36,592 nt of DNA from assembly GCA_945787105.1 (NCBI GenBank), contig CALZGZ010000351.1:1-36592 (forward strand), written 5' to 3'. Of this stretch, positions 28,686-36,592 are shown piece by piece; position 1 is the first letter of the stretch, and every line of letters starts with the position of its first letter. A program made the position numbers and the translations under genes. The notes beneath the pieces were generated by a model. The model was not told the DNA's origin. It was given only the letters and a program-made list of their open reading frames with translations, and did no database searches. The stretch is from an uncultured Gammaproteobacteria bacterium (GTDB lineage Bacteria > Pseudomonadota > Gammaproteobacteria > Arenicellales > JAANXG01).

Positions 28686-28822
28686 ATTCCCACTAAATGC
28701 CTATATATTCGTGTTAATAAGACCTTAATCTCCACTTTATATAATCATGCCCCTTATTGTTTATAGATCGCTGATATTTAACTCTCTAATCGATTAAGTG
28801 GGATCTAATAACCGTAAATAGT

Positions 28823-31150
28823 CTAATTTAGACGTGCTGGTGCAACAGTTAATGGCTTCTCGGCCGCCTTCGCATCGAGAATCATTAACAATGGCGGCAG
28901 AAATAGGAAGTCCGCAATCAACGCGAAGGCAATGGTTATCGCGGTCAACAGGCCCATCCCGGAGTTCACCTGAAACGCCGACTGTGATAGCACCAAGAAG
29001 CCCGCCACTAAAACCACCGAGGTCACCCACAGTGCCGTGCCCACGGTCGAAAACGCATAGCGCACCGCGTCCGGGGCGGTCATATTCTCCTCGCGGCTGG
29101 CGCGCATGTACTTACTCAGAAAGTGGACCGTGTCATCGACCACAATCCCCAAGGTCATCGCGGTCACAATAGAGATCGACAACCCCACCTGACCCACGAT
29201 GATGCCCCACAAACCGAATGCCAGCGCTGCCGGCACCAGGTTCGGGATCATGCTGATCAAACCGATCTTCACCGAACGTAACACCAACACCAGAATCAAC
29301 GAGATCGCGATCAGCGCAAACGTCGTGCCCACCAGCATGCTGCGGATATTCCGTTCCGTGATGTGCGCAAACATGATATTGGGGCTGGATCCCTGGGCGC
29401 CATGCATAGAGATCGGTGCATTCTCTGTTAGCCAGTCTCGCGCGCGGCGTTCGAGGTCGAGCGTGGCCTTGGTGGACAGGCTCTCCGTGGTCACGACCAT
29501 ACGAGTAGATGATTTGTCCACATTGACCTGGTCATTGAGATCCAAACCATAGGGTAATGACATCTCGTACAGCAACAAGTACTGCGCCGCGAGCTCACGT
29601 TGCTGTGGCAAGCGATACCAAGACCCATCATCACCGTGTAGGTTCTTATTCAATCGTTTAAGCGTATCAGTCAAAGTATTGACATGGATTACTTCTGGCT
29701 GCTCGCCAAACCATTGAGCAAATTCTTCCACCGCCGAGAGAAAGTCCGGTCGCGCTACGCCACCGGACTCACCGGACTCCAGTGAAAATTGAATTGTGTA
29801 GATTCCGGTAAGGTTATCGGTAGTAAAATCCGTTGCGCGTCGGATCTCCATGGTTTCGTCGAAATATTTCACGAATTCATCATTGAATTCGTTCTTCGGA
29901 ATACATGCGAATAACAGCAGCATCAACGAACCAAAGCTCCATAAAAGCATCGTACGTCGCGCCACAACAAACTCTGCAAATCGTTCCATCGAGCGATGTC
30001 CGTGAGTTTTTTGTGGTCGCACATGGACCGGAACCACGTTCATAAATGCGGGCAAGAAAGTTACCGAAAACACGAACGCCAACGCGACGCCCATGGCCAC
30101 GATATTCCCGAGATCACGGAACGGTGGCACGTCGCTGAAATTCATACTCAAAAAACCGATGGCGGTAGTCAGCGAGGTAATGAAGATGGGTTGCAGGTTG
30201 ATACGCAAACTTTCCAAGATCGCCTCGCGCCGGCCGGAACCTTGACGCATCGCATGCACGAAATTGGTCAACACATGAACGCAGTCAGCCACCGCAAGCG
30301 TGAGAATAATCGTCGGTGATATCGCGGATGGACCGGTGAGCTTGATTCCCATCCATCCTGCCAGTCCCATTGCACTGACGATCGAAAATGCGATCACCAA
30401 CACCGTTGCTAAAGTACCGGAAATCGAACGAATTAAAGCCCAAAGCATAATGATCACGATCACGAACATGAATGGAACGAGCGTCCTTAGATCATGTTGC
30501 GCCGCCTCTGGAAACGACACGTTCATCATCACCATCCCGGTAAGGTGCACGTGGATGTCGGGAAATTGTTTGCGAAATTCGTCTGCTAATTGGCGGCCAT
30601 GACCCGCAGTCTCGGGCACTTCCAGGTCGAGCCGCTCGCCCGGTAGCTGCACCGTCACATTGATCCCGGTCACATGCCCGCGATCCGGTACCACCCGATT
30701 ACGCAGCAAAGGTTCCGCGAGCGCGATATCCCGTATGCGCCGGATGTCAGCGTCACTCAAATTCAATGCATCTGCATACAGGTCTGCAACGATTAACTCG
30801 TCACCATCCGCGTGGGTGTATTGGAAATTTGATAACGAGTCTACGCGCGAGGAGTAAGGTATCTTCCATGCCTGCTCTGTTAACCATTCGATGGCGGACA
30901 AGGTTTGACGAGAAAATACCTGCCCATCCTTCGGCGCCAGGACAAACAATACATTGTCGTACTTGGCGTAGGTATTTTGAATTGCCTCAAAGGCGTCGAG
31001 CTGCGGGTTGGTTGCGCTGAAAAAAGCGCGGTAATCCGTCGTAAACGTGAGAAAGCGCATTCCGCTCGCGGTGACTACGACGAATACCAGCGTCGCTATG
31101 ATCACCATAGATCGGTAACGAATTACCCAGCTTGCTAAGCTTGCTCCCAT
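28823..31150 (-). CDS. RND-superfamily exporter (MMPL/HAE3 type)
   Basis: 775 aa, two TM bundles with repeated motifs (SISIVTAMTLGIVVDDTVHFLSKYMRA; ILTLAVADCVHVLTNFVHAM), large loops, single polypeptide. Confidence 0.9.
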   Translation of the reverse strand: MGASLASWVIRYRSMVIIATLVFVVVTASGMRFLTFTTDYRAFFSATNPQLDAFEAIQNTYAKYDNVLFVLAPKDGQVFSRQTLSAIEWLTEQAWKIPYSSRVDSLSNFQYTHADGDELIVADLYADALNLSDADIRRIRDIALAEPLLRNRVVPDRGHVTGINVTVQLPGERLDLEVPETAGHGRQLADEFRKQFPDIHVHLTGMVMMNVSFPEAAQHDLRTLVPFMFVIVIIMLWALIRSISGTLATVLVIAFSIVSAMGLAGWMGIKLTGPSAISPTIILTLAVADCVHVLTNFVHAMRQGSGRREAILESLRINLQPIFITSLTTAIGFLSMNFSDVPPFRDLGNIVAMGVALAFVFSVTFLPAFMNVVPVHVRPQKTHGHRSMERFAEFVVARRTMLLWSFGSLMLLLFACIPKNEFNDEFVKYFDETMEIRRATDFTTDNLTGIYTIQFSLESGESGGVARPDFLSAVEEFAQWFGEQPEVIHVNTLTDTLKRLNKNLHGDDGSWYRLPQQRELAAQYLLLYEMSLPYGLDLNDQVNVDKSSTRMVVTTESLSTKATLDLERRARDWLTENAPISMHGAQGSSPNIMFAHITERNIRSMLVGTTFALIAISLILVLVLRSVKIGLISMIPNLVPAALAFGLWGIIVGQVGLSISIVTAMTLGIVVDDTVHFLSKYMRASREENMTAPDAVRYAFSTVGTALWVTSVVLVAGFLVLSQSAFQVNSGMGLLTAITIAFALIADFLFLPPLLMILDAKAAEKPLTVAPARLN

Positions 31151-31361
31151 GTCAACCGCTTTGTTGTCTTGCTTTTGTTCTCACGCCCTAGAGATACCGC
31201 TTACACGCTCACTGTACAAATACACAATATCCACCACGCCATGCGCTGGTGTCTGGTGATTACGGGATCGTGGCACAGCGCGCCCGCAGTCGTGTCAATA
31301 ACGGCCAAGATACCGTTGAGTCCAGCCATGTGCCCCAGAATCCTTTGCGCCAAATCTGGCG

Positions 31362-31373
31362 ATATGCGGGTTA
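31362..31373. repeat. Core-only match to the repeat-family terminus (opposite strand TAACCCGCATAT)
   Basis: ATATGCGGGTTA in a non-coding gap. Matches the outer 12 nt of the termini but diverges after CGC. Confidence 0.4.
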
Positions 31374-31400
31374 GATATGGGATATTGCTTACATCAAAAT

Positions 31401-31423
31401 GGCGCACACTGAGGGCGTGCGCC
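31401..31423 (-). terminator. Probable intrinsic terminator downstream of trkH
   Basis: Minus strand GGCGCAC-GCCCTCAGT-GTGCGCC-ATTTT: perfect 7-bp stem then a short T run. Confidence 0.6.
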
Positions 31424-31612
31424 GGCCAGTATGTTGGCTAAACGCGGCGGGTGTCAAACGGAACAGTCACAGGGTGGCAGATAGCGGATCGATGGTAACC
31501 CCCGCCGACTTGGAGGCAGGAACGGCGGTCTTGCTGTGCATGCCTTGAGACCAGATTATCTCGCTGGCCAAGCAATGGCACGCCGGCCTGGCGCATCGAT
31601 GCACCATGCAGA

Positions 31613-33064
31613 CTAGCTTCGCCAAAACGTCGCGGTGAACAGCACGAGTAGTGTGAACAATTCAAGGCGTCCCAATAGCATCGCGATACTCAATATCCAT
31701 TTACCCATCATGCCAACGTTCGCATAGTTCACAGCCACCTCACCCAGCCCTGGGCCGAGGTTGTTCATACACGCGGCTACCGCGGAAAATGTAGTGATCC
31801 AATCCAAACCGGTAGCAGACACGGCCAATCCAAGCACGGTAAAGCAAAGGACATACAGTGAGAAAAACGCCCATACCGCGTGAATGACCGAATCGGGAAC
31901 CGGCTTACCGCCGACCTTAATCGCTAACAGCGCACTGGGATGAATCAATCGAACGATTTCCCGCCGAGCTTGTTTGTACAAAAGTATCGCCCGGATCACC
32001 TTAACGCCTCCTGCGGTGGATCCAGCGCACCCCCCCACAAAACTCAAGATCAATAAGAGCAACGGCAAGAAAGACGGCCACCAATCGTAACCGCCGGTGG
32101 TGAAACCAGTTGTCGTGGCGATGGAGACCACCTGAAACAAACCTTGGCGCAAGGTCTCCTCAGGAGTATCAAAGGTAGCCGCGGCGCTAAGTATTGTTAT
32201 CACCAACACGCTCGCCGCGAACAGAATTCCAACAAACACCATCGCCTCGGGATCGCTGAGATAAGCCGCTATACTGCGGGAACGCCAGCTTACAAAGTGC
32301 AACGCAAAATTGACACCGGCGATGACCATAAAGACTATCGCCACGGTGTCTATCGCGGCATTATCAAAAAACCCCAGACTGTCGTCGTGAGTGGAAAAAC
32401 CGCCAATGGCGACGGTAGAAAAGCTATGACCCACCGCGTCAAATACGTTCATCCCCGCGAGCCAGTAACTTAGAGCACAGATTACCGTGAGTCCTAAGTA
32501 GATATACCAAAGGGCTTTGGCGGTCTCCGTAATCCGCGGAGTTAACTTGGTATCCTTCATCGGCCCTGGGGTTTCGGCACGGTATAGCTGCATGCCACCG
32601 ACTCCCAACATCGGCATTATCGCCACCGCCAACACGATGATCCCCATCCCACCGAGCCACTGCAGCTGTTGACGGTAATAGAGAATGGATTTCGGCAGTT
32701 CATCAATATTGGTCAGTATTGTGGCGCCGGTTGTGGTTAGCCCGGACATCGACTCAAAAAATGCATCGGTTAGCGATAGCGCCGGCGTACTCACCAAGAA
32801 AAACGGAATTGAGCCGAAGGACGCGAGCACGGTCCAGAATAATACGACCACCATGAATCCTTCGCGAAAACGCAAGTCCCGGCTTTCACGTTTGGTGATC
32901 AACCACAAAATAAGACCCGTGACGAAGGTGGTAACAAATGCAGCGAGAAATGCTTGCGCCGCGCCATCGTTGTAGATCCAGGAAATTAAGATGGGCGGCA
33001 GAAGCGTGCTACTAAATAGCACCAGTAATACCCCCAGAACCTTAAGGACAACCTTGTACTGCAT
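31613..33064 (-). CDS. trkH: Trk potassium uptake system membrane subunit
   Basis: FFESMSGLTTTGATIL, HSFSTVAIGGFSTHDDSLGFF, IATTTGFTTGGYDWWPSF, CMNNLGPGLGEV selectivity-filter repeats. Confidence 0.96.
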   Translation of the reverse strand: MQYKVVLKVLGVLLVLFSSTLLPPILISWIYNDGAAQAFLAAFVTTFVTGLILWLITKRESRDLRFREGFMVVVLFWTVLASFGSIPFFLVSTPALSLTDAFFESMSGLTTTGATILTNIDELPKSILYYRQQLQWLGGMGIIVLAVAIMPMLGVGGMQLYRAETPGPMKDTKLTPRITETAKALWYIYLGLTVICALSYWLAGMNVFDAVGHSFSTVAIGGFSTHDDSLGFFDNAAIDTVAIVFMVIAGVNFALHFVSWRSRSIAAYLSDPEAMVFVGILFAASVLVITILSAAATFDTPEETLRQGLFQVVSIATTTGFTTGGYDWWPSFLPLLLLILSFVGGCAGSTAGGVKVIRAILLYKQARREIVRLIHPSALLAIKVGGKPVPDSVIHAVWAFFSLYVLCFTVLGLAVSATGLDWITTFSAVAACMNNLGPGLGEVAVNYANVGMMGKWILSIAMLLGRLELFTLLVLFTATFWRS

Positions 33065-33084
33065 TATTATGGGTTAGGTATGCG

Positions 33085-34461
33085 TCAGATGTAGGTCACA
33101 TCAACCTGGAACAACTTTTCCACATCTTGAATATGACGTTTATCCACCATGAATAGAATCACATGATCCTCAGATTGGATCACCGTATCCTTATGCGCGA
33201 TTAACACCTCGCCATCGCGCAAAATCGCACCAATCCCGGTTCCTGGAGGTAGTGGTAAGTGGCGCACGCCCCGCCCCACCACGCGGGACGTATTCTTGTC
33301 GCCGTGGGCGACCGCCTCGATAGCCTCGGCGGCGCCGCGTCGAATCGAATGGACAGCGACAACGTCACCACGGCGAATATGCGCCAGAATACTACCTACC
33401 GTGGCGGTACGCGGCGAGATGACAATATCAATCTCTCCGTGTTCGAGCAGGTCGACATAAACGGATCGATTGATCAGCGCCATGACTCTTCTGGCCCCGA
33501 GTTTCTTGGCCAACATTGCCGACAATATATTGGCCTCATCGTTATTGGTCACAGCGCAAAACACGTCCATATTTTCGATATTCTCCTGATGCAATAATTC
33601 CTCATCTGCAGCATCACCATGCAGAATCACTGTATTGTCGAGGCCGTCCGCGATCTGCTCGGCACGCCTCAAATCTCTTTCAATCACCTTAACGTTATAG
33701 TTCTGTCCTTCGAGCTCGCGACACAGGCGAAACCCGATATTACCGCCGCCGGCTAACATAACCCGAGTGACGCTTTCATCCATCCGCCTCATTTCACTCA
33801 TGACATTGCGGATGTGTTGCTTAGCGGCGACGAAAAATACTTCATCCCCGGGTTCGATGACGGTGTCAGCCTTCGGCGTCAACACACTTTGTTTACGAAA
33901 AATCGCGGCAACACGAGCATCGATCTTGGGCATGTGTTGCCGAAGTTCGGCCAGTGGATGGCCGACCAATGGGCCACCATGATAAGCATGCACACCCACG
34001 AGTTGAATTCTCCCGTTCGCAAAATCCAGCACTTGTAGGGCACCCGGATACTCGATCAAACGCAGAATATGCTCGGTGACTACCTCCTCCGGACTGATGA
34101 TGACATCGATGGACAAACCGTCGGGACCGAAAAGCTCCTCGCAGCGGAGATAATCATTGGCGCGAATTCGTGCAATCTTTGTAGGTGTGGCGAACTTACA
34201 GGCAGCGACTTGGCACGCCACCATGTTGGTCTCATCACTATTGGTAACCGCCAACAACAGGTCGGCATCCTCGGCGCCGGCTTCCGCAAGCACCGTGGGA
34301 GATGCCGCATTTCCGACGACGGTACGTATATCGAAACGATCCTGCAATTTCCGCAGGTAACGATCATCGAGATCAACAAGAGTAATATCATTGGCTTCGC
34401 CGGCCAGGATCTCGGCACTGGACGCGCCCACCTGGCCAGCTCCAAGTATAATGATCTTCAT
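33085..34461 (-). CDS. trkA: Trk potassium transport NAD-binding regulatory subunit
   Basis: MKIIILGAGQVGASSAEILAGEANDITLVDLD and second Rossmann MLAGGGNIGFRLCRELE; two TrkA-C domains. Confidence 0.97.
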   Translation of the reverse strand: MKIIILGAGQVGASSAEILAGEANDITLVDLDDRYLRKLQDRFDIRTVVGNAASPTVLAEAGAEDADLLLAVTNSDETNMVACQVAACKFATPTKIARIRANDYLRCEELFGPDGLSIDVIISPEEVVTEHILRLIEYPGALQVLDFANGRIQLVGVHAYHGGPLVGHPLAELRQHMPKIDARVAAIFRKQSVLTPKADTVIEPGDEVFFVAAKQHIRNVMSEMRRMDESVTRVMLAGGGNIGFRLCRELEGQNYNVKVIERDLRRAEQIADGLDNTVILHGDAADEELLHQENIENMDVFCAVTNNDEANILSAMLAKKLGARRVMALINRSVYVDLLEHGEIDIVISPRTATVGSILAHIRRGDVVAVHSIRRGAAEAIEAVAHGDKNTSRVVGRGVRHLPLPPGTGIGAILRDGEVLIAHKDTVIQSEDHVILFMVDKRHIQDVEKLFQVDVTYI

Positions 34462-34509
34462 TGCATTACCTGAGCAAACGGGTTGTTGTTGTCGCTTTCG
34501 TTTTCGCCG

Positions 34510-35880
34510 TCAGGCACCCTTCAAGGCCTTGGGATCGATGCCAAACGTCTTCAGCTTTCGGTATAGGTGAGTACGTTCCATGCCAGCGAATTGCGCCAAC
34601 TCGCTTACATTACCACCGACACGTTGCAGGTGATATTCTAAATAGGACTTTTCAAACCGCTCTCTCGCTTCACGCAGATTCATATCAAACACCGATGCGG
34701 TAAACTGCCTTACGGTACCAGTCGCAGCATCGCTCAATGCAGCCTCTACTTCATTCGCATCCACTTCCTCACCACGGTTCAGAATCAATACTCTTTGAAT
34801 GAGGTTCTTCAGCTCACGGACATTACCCGGCCAATGGTAGTTACGCAGAACATTCAATGCGGCAATCGAGAAGCGACGATATGGAAGCTGCTCCTTTTCT
34901 ACCATCCACCCGAGATAGAAATCGACCAGTTGCGGAACATCTTCCACATGGTCGCGTAACGGCGGAACATGTATCGGTACCACATTGAGACGGTAGTACA
35001 GATCTTCCCGGAAGCGGCCTTCGGACACCGCCTTTTCCAAATCCTGATTGGTCGCGGCAATGATACGGACATCGACATCAACGTACTGCTGTCCTCCGAC
35101 CCTCAAGAACCGACTTTCCTCCAAGGCGTTCAGTAACTTGGCTTGAGTGTCCAAGTCCAGGTCCCCAACTTCGTCCAAAAACAATGTGCCGCCCTTGGCC
35201 TGCTCGAACCGCCCCGGCGAGGCGATTCCATCCTCTTCGGTGCCAAACAACTGAACCAGGATGCTTTGGGTCGGAATCGCAGCCAGACTGACATGGACGA
35301 ATTCCGCCTCATGTCGAGGACTTTGATTGTGCAGGCTCCTGGCCACTACTTCCTTGCCGCTGCCGGCTTCACCGGTGATCAACACCCAGCTGTCGGTGCT
35401 CGCCACCCTCGCCATCTGTTGGCGCAGAGCTTGCAACACCTCGCTGTCGCCGACCAGGGTTGCAGCCGGCTCCAATTGGCCGCGCAATCGCAAATTTTCC
35501 TTGCGCAGACGGTCACTCTGCAGGGCCCGTTCGACGGTGACCAGCAGCTTGGCCGTGGAGAGCGGTTTCTCAAGAAAATCATATGCCCCATAGCGGATCG
35601 CCTCAACCGCGGTTTCCACATTACCGTGCCCCGAAATCATGATCACGGGGACATCCATATCGTTGACACTCGACCACTCCTTCAACAACGAAATGCCGTC
35701 GGTGCCAGGCATCCAGATGTCCAACAACACCAAGTCGGGATGGCGTTTTTGGTGCAACTGGCGTGCATCTTCGGCGCTGTCCGCGGTCAGTACCGCATAT
35801 TCTTCGTCCTCGAGTATGTCGCGAACTATCTCGCGAATATCAGGCTCATCATCAACAACTAAAATTGTTTGACCCGTCAC
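34510..35880 (-). CDS. ntrX: NtrC-family sigma-54-dependent response regulator
   Basis: [36 protein letters not shown] (Walker A), [17 protein letters not shown] (Walker B), Fis-type [29 protein letters not shown]. Confidence 0.95.
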   Translation of the reverse strand: MTGQTILVVDDEPDIREIVRDILEDEEYAVLTADSAEDARQLHQKRHPDLVLLDIWMPGTDGISLLKEWSSVNDMDVPVIMISGHGNVETAVEAIRYGAYDFLEKPLSTAKLLVTVERALQSDRLRKENLRLRGQLEPAATLVGDSEVLQALRQQMARVASTDSWVLITGEAGSGKEVVARSLHNQSPRHEAEFVHVSLAAIPTQSILVQLFGTEEDGIASPGRFEQAKGGTLFLDEVGDLDLDTQAKLLNALEESRFLRVGGQQYVDVDVRIIAATNQDLEKAVSEGRFREDLYYRLNVVPIHVPPLRDHVEDVPQLVDFYLGWMVEKEQLPYRRFSIAALNVLRNYHWPGNVRELKNLIQRVLILNRGEEVDANEVEAALSDAATGTVRQFTASVFDMNLREARERFEKSYLEYHLQRVGGNVSELAQFAGMERTHLYRKLKTFGIDPKALKGA

Positions 35881-36592
35881 GCTATTTTCTCTTCAGCCCT
35901 GGCCCCGCGGTTGACCCTAAGATTGGGATCGGTGACATTATCGCGTCGCATTACTTGCGGTAGTTGTATAGTAACGCATGCGCCGCCATCCCCCCGATTC
36001 TCCACCCACAACGCCCCACCGTGCTCCTCCACGATACGCTTTACAATCGCCAGACCTAAACCGGTTCCCTTGTCTTTGGTGCTGACATAGGGTTCAAATA
36101 ATCGCTCCATGATGTCCTTGGGGACACCGGGTCCATTGTCTGCGATGGTGAGCCGAATATGAGTCCCATCTCTCTCGCGAACACTCAGGGTCGATATGCG
36201 AATTTCCGGACGTAATGTTTGGACGAGCGCATCTTTGGCGTTGATTAGAAGATTGTTCAGCACCTGCCGAAGCCGATCGCTGTCCGCCATTAATTCCGGA
36301 AGATCTTCGTCCAAATCGAATATCAACTTTATCGGACTGTTCGCACGCCGATGCAGCTCAGCTACATCCTGGACGAGCCGGTTCAAGCGAACCGGCTTCA
36401 GCTTCATCTGCACAGGCTGCGCATAGTTCGAGAAAGCGTTGACCATATTCTTCATGGATTCGACTTGTTGAGCGATGGTGCGCGTCGCTCGATCCAAGGT
36501 CTCATAATCTTCAGCTGACAACTTTTTTGAGTACTTTTGTCTTATGCGTTCCACCGACAACTGAATCGGCGTGAGTGGATTCTTGATCTCAT
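35877..36592 (-). CDS. ntrY: NtrY-type sensor histidine kinase, 5' portion outside the window
   Basis: [20 protein letters not shown] reads through the window edge in frame. HATPase motifs [56 protein letters not shown]. Confidence 0.93.
   Translation of the reverse strand, partial: EIKNPLTPIQLSVERIRQKYSKKLSAEDYETLDRATRTIAQQVESMKNMVNAFSNYAQPVQMKLKPVRLNRLVQDVAELHRRANSPIKLIFDLDEDLPELMADSDRLRQVLNNLLINAKDALVQTLRPEIRISTLSVRERDGTHIRLTIADNGPGVPKDIMERLFEPYVSTKDKGTGLGLAIVKRIVEEHGGALWVENRGDGGACVTIQLPQVMRRDNVTDPNLRVNRGARAEEKIA

Noticed and set aside
35143-35862. 239-aa plus-strand ORF opposite ntrX
   Set aside because: Antisense to the AAA+/receiver coding sequence with perfect NtrX motifs; no family resemblance.

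Overview
This window reads as chromosomal core sequence from a gammaproteobacterium. I base that on gene content and order: algR-like/hemCDXY, mutM, coaD/rsmD, ftsYEX-rpoH, argDF/argG, ntrYX-trkAH. It is densely coding, with about 35 supported genes. There is no tRNA, rRNA, CRISPR array, prophage or intact transposase. The signals that annotation would most likely miss are: (1) a family of short, transposase-less repeats with inverted ends of the form TTARCCCGYATATTGCACCAAGGCA. It has two full copies (about 19592-19920 and 24665-24869), one of which carries a further 102-bp TIR-bounded insert. A solitary terminus occupies the ftsY-ftsE junction and may supply the ftsE ribosome-binding region, and a core-only match lies near 31.36 kb. 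(2) A perfect CIRCE operator (TTAGCACTC-N9-GAGTGCTAA) upstream of rpoH, which suggests HrcA control of sigma-32. (3) An uncalled 31-aa single-TM ORF with a strong Shine-Dalgarno sequence, upstream of a urate-oxidase-N-domain membrane protein. (4) A tandem 17-bp repeat and palindrome in front of a dynamin-like GTPase. (5) An orphan ABC ATPase plus a TPR-like exported protein, apparently translationally linked to argD-argF. (6) A stand-alone WYL-domain protein beside one of the repeats. I did not find an obvious new defence system. The best candidates for undescribed biology are the repeat family and the small-protein/membrane-protein pair.
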